Below are positions 1 through 6,589 of a stretch of 8,593 bases of DNA, in pieces. The notes under the pieces are model-generated. The model saw only the letters and a list, made by a program, of their open reading frames with translations. It was not told the origin of the DNA and made no database searches. The DNA is taken from the NCBI GenBank assembly GCA_034664395.1, contig JAXDHQ010000188.1:1-8593 (forward strand), written 5' to 3'. This DNA is from JAOPZW01 sp034664395 (lineage in GTDB: Bacteria; Actinomycetota; Thermoleophilia; Solirubrobacterales; Solirubrobacteraceae). Made by a program: the position numbers and the translations under genes. How positions within the stretch are numbered: position 1 is the stretch's first letter; each line of letters starts with the position of its first letter.

Positions 1-1
1 G

Positions 2-442
2 TCCCCCCGCGGGGTGACGGTCGTCACCACGCGCGACGGCGACGGGCGCCCGATGGGGTTCACCGCGACCGCGTTCACGTCGGTCTCGGGCTCGCCGCCG
101 CAGGTCCTCGTGTGCCTCGCGTGCGCGGCCGACTGCTACGCGGCGTTCCTGGCCGGTCCCGTCTTCGTCGTCAACGTGCTGGCCGCGGGCCAGCACGAGG
201 TGGCGGTGCGGTTCGCGACCAAGGGCGTCGACAAGTTCGCCGACCTCGAGGTCGCCGACGGCCCGCACGGCGTGCCGATGCTCGGCGGCGCCGCGGCGGT
301 GCTGGAATGCCGCGCCAGCGAGCGCCTGCAGAGCGGCGATCACGTCATCCTCGTGGGCGACGTCCTCTCGTCGCGGGCGCACGGGCACGAGCCGCTCGTC
401 TACTTCCAGCGCGCGTTCCACCGGCTGGCGGCGAAGCCATGA
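2..442 (+). CDS. Flavin reductase-like protein, FMN-binding split-barrel type (5' end outside window)
   Basis: This is probably the small NAD(P)H:flavin oxidoreductase of a two-component flavin-dependent monooxygenase, which passes reduced FMN or FAD to a separate oxygenase. The visible 146 codons carry the family pattern: GVTVVTT near the start, GFTATAFTSVS followed by a PP pair (flavin-phosphate region), FVVNVLA, a GDHVILVGDV strand, and PLVYFQRAFHRL near the C terminus. A GTG at 14 could be read as a start, but it is the Val of the conserved GVTVVTT strand, and the frame is open to the window edge. Family members are usually about 160-190 residues, so the true start should lie a few dozen codons upstream. 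The stop overlaps the ribBA start as ATGA, which suggests translational coupling. The oxygenase partner is not in the window; the family assignment is firm, the partner and substrate are unknown. Confidence 0.86.
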   Translation, partial: SPRGVTVVTTRDGDGRPMGFTATAFTSVSGSPPQVLVCLACAADCYAAFLAGPVFVVNVLAAGQHEVAVRFATKGVDKFADLEVADGPHGVPMLGGAAAVLECRASERLQSGDHVILVGDVLSSRAHGHEPLVYFQRAFHRLAAKP

Positions 443-1650
443 CGGGGATGGAGTTCGAGCTGTCGAGCATCGAGGACGCCGTCGCGGCGATCGCCCGCGG
501 CGAGATCGTGGTCGTCGTCGACGCGGCGACGCGCGAGAACGAGGGCGACCTCGTGATGGCCGCCGACTGCGCCACGCCCGCCGCCGTCAACTTCATGGCC
601 ACGTACGGACGCGGCCTCATCTGCGTGCCGATGCTCGGCGATCGGCTCGAGGCGCTGCGGATCCCGAAGATGGTCGTCGACTGCACCGATCCGCGCGAGA
701 CCGCCTTCCACGTCGGCGTCGACCACCGCCACGGCACGACGACCGGCATCTCCGCCAGCGACCGCGCGACCACGATCCGCGCGCTGGCGTCGGCGGACGC
801 GTCGCCCGGCGACTTCACCCAGCCCGGTCACGTGTTCCCGCTGCGCTACCAGGAGGGCGGCGTGCTGCGCCGCGCCGGCCACACCGAGGCCGGGATCGAC
901 CTCGCCGTGCTCGCCGACCGGGCGCCGGCCGCGATCATCTGCGAGGTCGCCGGCGAGGACGGCGAGATGGCGCGCCTTCCGGCGCTGCTCGAGCTCGCGC
1001 GCGAGCACGGCCTGCACGTCGTCTCGATCGCCGACCTGATCGCCTACCGACGCACGCGCGAGCGGCTCGTCGTGCGGATGAGCGAGGCGCGCCTGCCGCT
1101 GCCGACGGGCGAGTTCAGGGCGATCACCTACCGCGACGCCATCGACGGCCGCGATCACCTCGCGCTCGTGCTGGGCGACGTCGCGGGCAATGACGACGTG
1201 CTGGTCCGGATGCACTCCGAGTGCCTCACGGGCGACGTCTTCGGGTCCGAGCGCTGCGACTGCGGCCGCCAGCTCCAGCTCGCGCTCGAGCTGATCGCCG
1301 CCGAGGGCCGCGGCGTCGTGGTGTACCTGCGCGGTCACGAGGGCCGTGGCATCGGCCTGGTCGACAAGATCCACGCCTACGAGCTGCAGGACGGCGGCCT
1401 GGACACCGTCGAGGCGAACCTCGAGCTCGGCCTGCCGATCGACCGCCGCGACTACGGCGTCGGGATGCAGGTGCTGCGCGACCTGGGCATCAACCGCGTG
1501 CGGCTGCTGACCAACAACCCCGCCAAGCGCGCGGGCCTGGAGGGATACGGGCTGACCGTGGTCGACCGCGTCCCGCTCCTGAGCGCCCCGACGCAGAGCA
1601 ACATCGCCTACCTGCGCACCAAGCGCGAGAAGCTTGGCCACATCATCTAG
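439..1650 (+). CDS. ribBA: RibBA: 3,4-dihydroxy-2-butanone-4-phosphate synthase / GTP cyclohydrolase II
   Basis: This bifunctional cytosolic enzyme starts riboflavin synthesis: the N-terminal half converts ribulose 5-phosphate to the four-carbon unit, and the C-terminal half opens GTP. The protein has 403 residues, normal for RibBA. The RibB domain (about 1-205) has RENEGD at 32-37 (acidic loop), GHVFPL at 130-135 and GHTEA at 147-151, so it appears intact. The RibA domain (about 210-403) has zinc-ligand cysteines C262, C273 and C275, the GHEGRGIGL loop at 299-307, Y314 in HAYELQD, and R337 in DRRDYGVG. The start is the ATG overlapping the upstream stop (ATGA); a second in-frame ATG lies at 448, and no strong ribosome binding site separates them. 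The open frame extends upstream to 112, but that part is out-of-frame flavin reductase sequence. No room exists for an FMN riboswitch directly upstream, so expression seems tied to the operon. Confidence 0.95.
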   Translation: MTGMEFELSSIEDAVAAIARGEIVVVVDAATRENEGDLVMAADCATPAAVNFMATYGRGLICVPMLGDRLEALRIPKMVVDCTDPRETAFHVGVDHRHGTTTGISASDRATTIRALASADASPGDFTQPGHVFPLRYQEGGVLRRAGHTEAGIDLAVLADRAPAAIICEVAGEDGEMARLPALLELAREHGLHVVSIADLIAYRRTRERLVVRMSEARLPLPTGEFRAITYRDAIDGRDHLALVLGDVAGNDDVLVRMHSECLTGDVFGSERCDCGRQLQLALELIAAEGRGVVVYLRGHEGRGIGLVDKIHAYELQDGGLDTVEANLELGLPIDRRDYGVGMQVLRDLGINRVRLLTNNPAKRAGLEGYGLTVVDRVPLLSAPTQSNIAYLRTKREKLGHII

Positions 1651-3325
1651 AGCGGCGCAGGCGCCCGCCGTCGAGCTGCAGAGCGTCCGCGACGTGCTCC
1701 GGCGCGCGGTGCGGCGCAACCCCACGCGGCCGTGGCTGTGGTTCGAAGGGGAGACGACGTCGCTCGCCGAGATCGACGACCGGACCAACCGGCTGGCCAA
1801 CGGGCTCATCGGGATCGGCGCCCGGCCGGGCGAGCCGGTGGCGATCATGCTCGGCAACGGGCCCGACTTCCTCGTCACGTGGCTGGCGGCGGCGAAGCTC
1901 GGCCTGCCGACCGTCCCGGTCAACACGGCGGCGGTGGGCCGCGAGGCGGCGCACATCGTCGCCCACTCCGACGCGGCGATCGTCTTCGTCGGCGCCCCGT
2001 ACCTCGACCGCCTGCCCGCGATCCGCCAGGCCCGCCCCGACGTCATCGCCGTCGCCGTCGGCGCCGACCACCCCGGCTGCCACCGCTACGAGGAGCTGCT
2101 GCAGGCGCGCCCCGGCGAGCCGGCCGCGCGGGACCTCCACGCGGGCTCGACCGCGGCGATCCTCTACACGTCGGGCACGACCGGGCACCCGAAGGGGTGC
2201 ATCGTCGACCAGGAGTACTACCTGGCGAACGCGGCGCGCTTCGTCGGGCACATGCAGGTGACGGCGGAGGACCGGCTGATCACGCCGCTGCCGCTCTTCC
2301 ACATGAACCCCCAGATCACGTCGGTGCTGGGGTCGCTGCTGAGCGGCGCCGTGCTGGCGCTCGTCGACCGCTTCCACCCGACGACCTGGTGGGACTCGGT
2401 CCGAGCCAGCGACGCGACGCTCTTCAACTACCTCGGCGTGATGCCGGCGATGCTGCTCGGCCAGCCGCCCCGCGACGACGACGCCGCCCACGACGCCCGA
2501 CGCGCATGGGGCGCCGGCGTGCCCGGCGGACTGCACGCGAGCTTCGAGGAGCGCTTCGGGACGCTGCTCGTCGAGGCCTACGGCATGACCGAGACCGGCA
2601 TGAACTTCGCCGAGCCCCTCGACGAGCGCCGCCGGATCGGCGACCACGGGTGCGGCCTGCCGTTCGCCGACGTCGAGGTGCGGGTGGTCGGCGACGGCGA
2701 CGTCGACCTGGGGCCCGACCAGTTCGGGCAGCTCCTGCTCCGCGCGCGCGACCCGTCCAATCCCCGCTTCGGCTTCATGCGCGGCTACCACAAGGACGAG
2801 CGGGCGACCGAGGAGGCGTGGCGCGGCGGGTGGTTCCACACCGGCGACGTCGTCGCTCGCGACGCCGACGGCCGTGCGCGCTTCGTCGGGCGGCGCAAGG
2901 AGATCATCCGGCGCAGCGGCGAGAACATCGCCGCGGCCGAGGTCGAGGAGGTCCTGCGCCTGCACCCCGCCGTCGCGGACGTCGCCGTCGTCCCGGTCCA
3001 GGACCCGATCCGCGAGCAGGAGGTCGGCGCGGTGATCGTGCTGGGCGAGGGCCACGACGAGGCCGCGGCGGCGGACGAGCTGTGGGAGTGGTGCGCCGAG
3101 CGGCTGGCGTACTTCAAGGTCCCGCGGTATCTCGCCTACGTCGAGAGCCTTCCGCGGACGTCCACCGAGAAGGTCGCAAAGAACGTCCTGGCGACGCAGC
3201 TCGACGTGGGCACGTTGTCCGCGCACGACCGCACGCAGAGCAGGGGGCAGCGGGGCAGGGGTCCCGGCCCGGGGAGCGTCCCGGCGACGGGGCCGGAAAG
3301 GAACAGTGCAGATGACCAAGCCTGA
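1634..3325 (+). CDS. ATP-dependent acyl-CoA ligase (ANL superfamily, CaiC-like)
   Basis: The enzyme should activate a carboxylic acid with ATP to an acyl-adenylate and then a CoA thioester. Counting from the TTG at 1634 (563 residues), the ATP-binding loop TSGTTGHPKG is at 179-188, EAYGMTETG at 314-322, the hinge-region FHTGD at 401-405, GRRKEIIRRSGENI at 419-432, and the C-terminal catalytic lysine is K513 in RTSTEK. The TEK form, with Glu where many ligases have Gly, is to my knowledge common in a CaiC-like branch. No ATG exists near the start: TTG 1634 overlaps ribBA by 17 bases, while an in-frame GTG at 1694 would give 543 residues and still keep the conserved N-terminal helix nearly whole. 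Residues after about 524 form a Gly/Arg/Pro-rich tail not expected from the family. The substrate cannot be read from sequence; context suggests an organic or aromatic side-chain acid. Confidence 0.9.
   Translation: MATSSRAAQAPAVELQSVRDVLRRAVRRNPTRPWLWFEGETTSLAEIDDRTNRLANGLIGIGARPGEPVAIMLGNGPDFLVTWLAAAKLGLPTVPVNTAAVGREAAHIVAHSDAAIVFVGAPYLDRLPAIRQARPDVIAVAVGADHPGCHRYEELLQARPGEPAARDLHAGSTAAILYTSGTTGHPKGCIVDQEYYLANAARFVGHMQVTAEDRLITPLPLFHMNPQITSVLGSLLSGAVLALVDRFHPTTWWDSVRASDATLFNYLGVMPAMLLGQPPRDDDAAHDARRAWGAGVPGGLHASFEERFGTLLVEAYGMTETGMNFAEPLDERRRIGDHGCGLPFADVEVRVVGDGDVDLGPDQFGQLLLRARDPSNPRFGFMRGYHKDERATEEAWRGGWFHTGDVVARDADGRARFVGRRKEIIRRSGENIAAAEVEEVLRLHPAVADVAVVPVQDPIREQEVGAVIVLGEGHDEAAAADELWEWCAERLAYFKVPRYLAYVESLPRTSTEKVAKNVLATQLDVGTLSAHDRTQSRGQRGRGPGPGSVPATGPERNSADDQA
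3243..3274 (+). repeat. G-tract cluster with quadruplex potential
   Basis: Four runs of at least four G occur at 3243-3247, 3252-3255, 3258-3261 and 3271-3274, separated by 4, 2 and 9 bases. The first three runs include a near-repeat of GGGGCAG. The cluster lies in the part of the ligase gene that encodes its low-complexity tail, on the coding (mRNA-like) strand. Formation of a quadruplex is an inference from the pattern; in such GC-rich DNA, G runs also arise by chance. Confidence 0.4.
3264..3296 (+). repeat. Nested inverted repeat just upstream of the hydratase ribosome binding site
   Basis: CCGGCCC at 3264-3270 is the exact reverse complement of GGGCCGG at 3290-3296, and inside it GGGA at 3272-3275 pairs with TCCC at 3279-3282 around a 3-base loop. 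The RNA could form an outer 7 bp stem with an inner 4 bp hairpin, ending one base before the AAAGGA region that serves the hydratase start. There is no T-run after it, so it does not look like an intrinsic terminator. It could influence processing or translation of the downstream gene, or be a chance product of high GC. Confidence 0.45.
3298..3302 (+). promoter_or_regulatory. Ribosome binding site AAGGA for the enoyl-CoA hydratase
   Basis: AAGGA ends nine bases before the ATG at 3312 and only three bases before the in-frame GTG at 3306. The spacing selects the ATG as the start of the hydratase gene. Confidence 0.7.
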
Positions 3326-4139
3326 GGAGGCGTCAGTCGCGGACCCGGTGCCCGCGTACGCGGGCGGGTACGTGCGCGTCGACGTCGATCCCGAGACGCG
3401 GGTGGGCACGCTCCGGCTGCACCGCCCGCGGGTCAACGCGCTCGACGAGACCGCCTGGCGCGAGCTCGGCGAGGCCGTCGACGTCATCGCGCGAGCCGAC
3501 GTCGGCGCCGTCGTGCTCTGGGGCGGGCCGCACGTCTTCGCCGCCGGCGCCGACATCCGCCAGCTCCAGGCGCTGTCGGTCGCCGGGATCCGCGAGTTCC
3601 TGACGATCGCGCAGGAGAGCGTCTCGCGACTGGAGGCGCTGCCGCAGGTGACGATCGCCGCGATCAACGGGTACGCGCTCGGCGGCGGGTGCGAGATCGC
3701 GCTGGCGGCCGACTTCCGCTTCGCCGCGCAGGACGCGATCCTCGGCCTGCCCGAGATCCGGCTCGGGCTCTTCCCCGGCGCGGGCGGCACCCAGCGGCTC
3801 GGCCGCCTGGTCGGGCTGTCGCGGGCCAAGGACCTCGTCCTCACCGGCCGCGACGTCACCGCCGACGAGGCGCTCGAGATCGGCATGGTCGATCGCGTGC
3901 TGCCCGCCGAGCAGGTGCTGCAGGAGGCGCGCGACGCGGCGGCCGGGTTCGCCGCCGGGCCCTACGCCCTGCGCCTCGCCAAGCAGGCCCTCAACAGCGC
4001 CGCCGACCTCCCGCTGGCCGACGGCCTGCGCCTCGAGCGATCGCTGGTGGCCGAGTCCTTCGCCTCGGCCGACCTCGCCGTCGGACTGGGCTCGTTCCTC
4101 GCCCACGGACCCGGGCGCGCCCGGTTCGCCGGGCGCTGA
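3312..4139 (+). CDS. Enoyl-CoA hydratase/isomerase (crotonase family)
   Basis: This enzyme most likely adds water across the double bond of a 2-enoyl-CoA to give a 3-hydroxyacyl-CoA. It has 275 residues, normal for the family. The oxyanion-hole segment AAGADI is at 77-82, ALGGGCE ends at E128, and GLPEIRLGLFPGAGGTQRL contains E148. E128 and E148 align with the two catalytic glutamates of rat mitochondrial enoyl-CoA hydratase (E144 and E164), which supports true hydratase chemistry. By contrast, the feruloyl-CoA hydratase-lyase HCHL has a serine at the first of these sites. The ATG at 3312 is chosen over the GTG at 3306 because of the AAGGA ribosome binding site. The gene overlaps the ligase end by 14 bases and is followed after 6 bases by the CitE-like gene, whose expected substrate is a hydroxylated acyl-CoA. 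The exact acyl group is unknown. Confidence 0.92.
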   Translation: MTKPEEASVADPVPAYAGGYVRVDVDPETRVGTLRLHRPRVNALDETAWRELGEAVDVIARADVGAVVLWGGPHVFAAGADIRQLQALSVAGIREFLTIAQESVSRLEALPQVTIAAINGYALGGGCEIALAADFRFAAQDAILGLPEIRLGLFPGAGGTQRLGRLVGLSRAKDLVLTGRDVTADEALEIGMVDRVLPAEQVLQEARDAAAGFAAGPYALRLAKQALNSAADLPLADGLRLERSLVAESFASADLAVGLGSFLAHGPGRARFAGR

Positions 4140-4145
4140 GCCGCG

Positions 4146-5066
4146 ATGTCGAACGTCGAGATGCCCGACCGCAACGGCGACGCCCCGCCGACGCTGCTGC
4201 GGAGCCTGCTCTTCTGTCCGGCCAACCGGCCCGACATGACCCACAAGCTCGCCGCGAGCGCCGCCGACGCCGTCGTGCTCGACCTCGAGGACGGGACGCC
4301 CGCGGCGCAGCAGGCCGCCGGGCGGCTGGAGCTGCGTTCCGCCGTCGAGCGGCTGAGCCGGGAGAGCCCGGGGATCCGCGTCTTCGTCCGCACCAGCCCG
4401 CTGGACTCCGAGCTGTTCGCCGAGGACCTCGAGGCGGCGCTGAGCTGCGGGGCCGAGGGACTCGTCATCCCGAAGGTCGGCTCGGCCGAGCAGCTCCAGG
4501 CCCTCGAGCGCCTGCTGGCGTGGATGGAGCGCCGCCTGGAGATCCCGCCGCGCACGATCGTGGTCGGGCTCGAGACGGCGGCGGGCGTCCATCGCGCCGA
4601 CTCGATCCTGCTCGCGAGCACGCGCGTGTGCGCCGTGTACTTCGGCGCGGAGGACTTCGCCAGCGACGTCGGCGCGCGGCGCAGCGTCGCGGGCGACGAG
4701 GTCCGCTACGCCCGCTCGCGCGTCGTCATCGCGGCTCGCCTCGGCGGGGTCCCGGCGATCGACCAGGCCGTCCTGGAGATCCGCGATGAGGCGCGCTTCC
4801 GCGCCGACGCCGAGCAGGGGCGCGACCTCGGCTACGCCGGGAAGCTGTGCGTCCACCCGCGTCAGGCGGAGGTCGCCAACGAGGTCTTCACGCCCAGCCC
4901 GGACGAGATCGAGCACAGCCGGCGCCTGCTCGAGGCGTACGAGGCGTCGCTCGCCGAGGGCCGGGCGACGCTCGAGTACGAGGGACAGATGATCGACACG
5001 CCGCTGGTCGAGCGGGCGCGGCGCTCGCTCGAGCTCGCGGCCGCGGCCGCCGCGCGGCGCGCATGA
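4146..5066 (+). CDS. CitE/HpcH-family acyl-CoA lyase (malyl-, citramalyl- or related beta-hydroxyacyl-CoA lyase)
   Basis: Proteins of this TIM-barrel family cleave or form C-C bonds in CoA thioesters such as malyl-CoA, beta-methylmalyl-CoA or citramalyl-CoA, using a divalent metal. The protein has 306 residues. Visible motifs in order: RSLLFCPANRPDM at 19-31, VLDLEDG at 44-50, the substrate arginine region VRTSPL with R82, VIPKV at 107-111, GLETAAGV with metal ligand E143, FGAEDF with metal ligand D170, and GYAGKLCVHPRQ at 229-240. The usual R-V-N-P is R-T-S-P here, so the conserved Asn is Ser84. The start ATG is six bases after the hydratase stop, with no clear ribosome binding site, so coupled translation is likely. 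Position next to a hydratase and an aldehyde dehydrogenase suggests it splits a 3-hydroxyacyl-CoA; a thioesterase role, known for some relatives, is the main alternative. A true citrate lyase beta subunit is unlikely because no CitD or CitF partner is present. Confidence 0.88.
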   Translation: MSNVEMPDRNGDAPPTLLRSLLFCPANRPDMTHKLAASAADAVVLDLEDGTPAAQQAAGRLELRSAVERLSRESPGIRVFVRTSPLDSELFAEDLEAALSCGAEGLVIPKVGSAEQLQALERLLAWMERRLEIPPRTIVVGLETAAGVHRADSILLASTRVCAVYFGAEDFASDVGARRSVAGDEVRYARSRVVIAARLGGVPAIDQAVLEIRDEARFRADAEQGRDLGYAGKLCVHPRQAEVANEVFTPSPDEIEHSRRLLEAYEASLAEGRATLEYEGQMIDTPLVERARRSLELAAAAAARRA

Positions 5067-5073
5067 CCCGGAC

Positions 5074-5078
5074 AGGAG
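5074..5078 (+). promoter_or_regulatory. Ribosome binding site AGGAG for the aldehyde dehydrogenase
   Basis: AGGAG ends five bases before the ATG at 5084. An alternative in-frame ATG at 5063 overlaps the upstream stop (ATGA) but lacks such a site, so 5084 is preferred. Confidence 0.75.
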
Positions 5079-5083
5079 TGACC

Positions 5084-6583
5084 ATGGTCGCAACGATCGA
5101 CAGCCAGATCCGCGAGTACGACATGTACATCGGAGGTGAGTGGGTCACCAGCTCCTCCGGCCAGCGGTTCGAGAGCCTCAACCCGGCCACCGGCAGGGCA
5201 TGGGCGAGCTTCCCGGAGGCCACCGCCGAGGACGTCGATCGCGCCGTCGCCGCCGCCCGCCGCGCGTTCCACGACCCGGCCTGGGCGGACATGACCGGCA
5301 CGCAGCGCGGGCGCCTGCTGCGGCGCTTCGCCGACCTCGTGCGCGAGCGCGCCGAGGACCTGGCCCATCTCGACACGATCGACTCCGGGCGGATCATCTC
5401 CGACACCCGGCCGATCGCCCCCGCGGTGGCGACGACGCTCGACTACTTCGCCGGCTGGGCCGACAAGGTCGACGGCCGCGTGGTGTCGGTCGACAACGCC
5501 GGGATGTTCAACTACACGCTGCGCGAGCCGCTCGGCGTGATCGTCGGCATCGTGCCCTGGAACAACCCGCTGGTCATGCTCGGCTTCAAGCTGGGCCCGA
5601 CGCTGGCGATGGGCAACACGATCGTCCTCAAGCCCTCCGAGCACAGCTCGGGCTCCACGATGGTGCTCGCCGAGCTGTGCGAGCAGGCCGGCTTCCCGCC
5701 CGGCGTCGTCAACGTCGTGACCGGCGCCGCGGCGCCCGCGCAGGCGCTCTGCGACCACCCCGACGTCGACAAGATCTCCTTCACCGGCAGCCCCGTCACG
5801 GCGCGCGCCGTGGCCCGGGCCGCCGCCGAGAACCTGACGCCGGCGATGTTCGAGCTCGGCGGCAAGTCGGCGAACGTCGTCTTCGCCGACTCCGACCGCG
5901 ACAGCGCGATCAACGGGGCGCTGACGATCTTCGCCGGCACCGGCCAGTCGTGCGTCGCGCCGTCGCGGCTGCTGCTGGAGGACTCAATCCACGACGAGTT
6001 CCTCGAGCAGCTCGCCGCCCGCGCCGCCGCGGTGCGCATGGGCGACCCGCTGGACCCCACGACGCAGATGGGCCCGGTGGCGACGCTGCCGCAGCTCGAC
6101 CGCAACGTGCGCTTCTGCCAGCGCGGCGTCGAGGAGGGCGCGCGGGTGGTCCTGGGCGGCGGGCGTCCCGAGGCCGACGGGCTGGGCGACGGCTGGTTCT
6201 TCGAGCCGACGATCTTCGCCGACGCCGACCCGCAGATGTACATCGCGCAGGAGGAGGCGTTCGGGCCGATCCTCACCGTGCTGCGCTTCCACACCGAGGA
6301 GGAGGCGGTGCGGATCGCCAACTCCACCCGATACGGCCTGGCCGCCGGCGTCTGGACCACCGACGTGCGCCGCGCGCACCGGATGGCCAAGTCGCTGCAG
6401 GCGGGCGTGGTGTGGGTGAACACGTGGCGCAGCTTCTCGTCCGCCACGCCGTTCGGCGGCATGAAGGAGAGCGGCTACGGGCGCGAGAACGGCCCCGAGG
6501 CGCTGCTCGAGGTGACCCGGCCCAAGAGCGTGTGGATCGAGATGACCGGCAACGTGGCCGACCCGTTCATCTGGAAGGGCTAG
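5084..6583 (+). CDS. NAD(P)+-dependent aldehyde dehydrogenase
   Basis: This enzyme oxidises an aldehyde to the carboxylic acid with NAD(P)+. It has 499 residues, the usual length. The full set of superfamily motifs is present: the catalytic Asn N160 in PWNNP, K183 in LKPSE, FTGS at 233-236 in the cofactor domain, the general base E257 in FELGGK, and the nucleophile C290 in GQSC. EEAFGP and FGGMKESGYGRENG follow in the C-terminal part. The residue after N160 is Asn where Phe or Tyr is more common. Thr/Ala-rich spacing gives no clear reading of NAD versus NADP. The start at 5084 is set by an AGGAG site; the gene lies 17 bases after the CitE-like gene. In context it probably oxidises the aldehyde released by C-C cleavage of a hydroxyacyl-CoA. 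A CoA-acylating dehydrogenase is unlikely because the E257 base is kept. Substrate unknown. Confidence 0.94.
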   Translation: MVATIDSQIREYDMYIGGEWVTSSSGQRFESLNPATGRAWASFPEATAEDVDRAVAAARRAFHDPAWADMTGTQRGRLLRRFADLVRERAEDLAHLDTIDSGRIISDTRPIAPAVATTLDYFAGWADKVDGRVVSVDNAGMFNYTLREPLGVIVGIVPWNNPLVMLGFKLGPTLAMGNTIVLKPSEHSSGSTMVLAELCEQAGFPPGVVNVVTGAAAPAQALCDHPDVDKISFTGSPVTARAVARAAAENLTPAMFELGGKSANVVFADSDRDSAINGALTIFAGTGQSCVAPSRLLLEDSIHDEFLEQLAARAAAVRMGDPLDPTTQMGPVATLPQLDRNVRFCQRGVEEGARVVLGGGRPEADGLGDGWFFEPTIFADADPQMYIAQEEAFGPILTVLRFHTEEEAVRIANSTRYGLAAGVWTTDVRRAHRMAKSLQAGVVWVNTWRSFSSATPFGGMKESGYGRENGPEALLEVTRPKSVWIEMTGNVADPFIWKG

Positions 6584-6589
6584 CCCGGC

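Noticed and set aside
5..28. Palindrome CCCCGCGGGG at 5-14 and inverted repeat GGTGAC/GTCACC at 13-28
   Set aside because: They fall inside the conserved GVTVVTT coding region of the flavin reductase, so codon constraint and GC content explain them better than an operator.
112..438. Upstream extension of the RibBA reading frame
   Set aside because: The extension is an Arg/Gly-rich out-of-frame reading of the flavin reductase gene; RibBA similarity begins only after the ATG at 439.
400..445. FMN riboswitch before ribBA
   Set aside because: ribBA begins inside the end of the flavin reductase gene, leaving no untranslated leader.
3264..3296. Intrinsic transcription terminator after the ligase gene
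   Set aside because: The hairpin has no following T-run and lies before the ligase stop and the hydratase ribosome binding site.
1221..3315. Other + strand open frames overlapping RibBA, ligase and hydratase genes
   Set aside because: Low-complexity Arg/Pro/Ala translations in the wrong frame with no domain.
4146..5066. Citrate lyase beta subunit citE proper
   Set aside because: No citD, citF, citC or citG is nearby, and the neighbours are acyl-CoA catabolic genes.
1634..6583. Direct assignment as a ferulate/vanillin operon (fcs, ech, vdh)
   Set aside because: The hydratase has Glu at both catalytic sites, unlike HCHL with Ser at the first, and the CitE-like gene and CoA-transferases are not part of that set; the substrate is left open.
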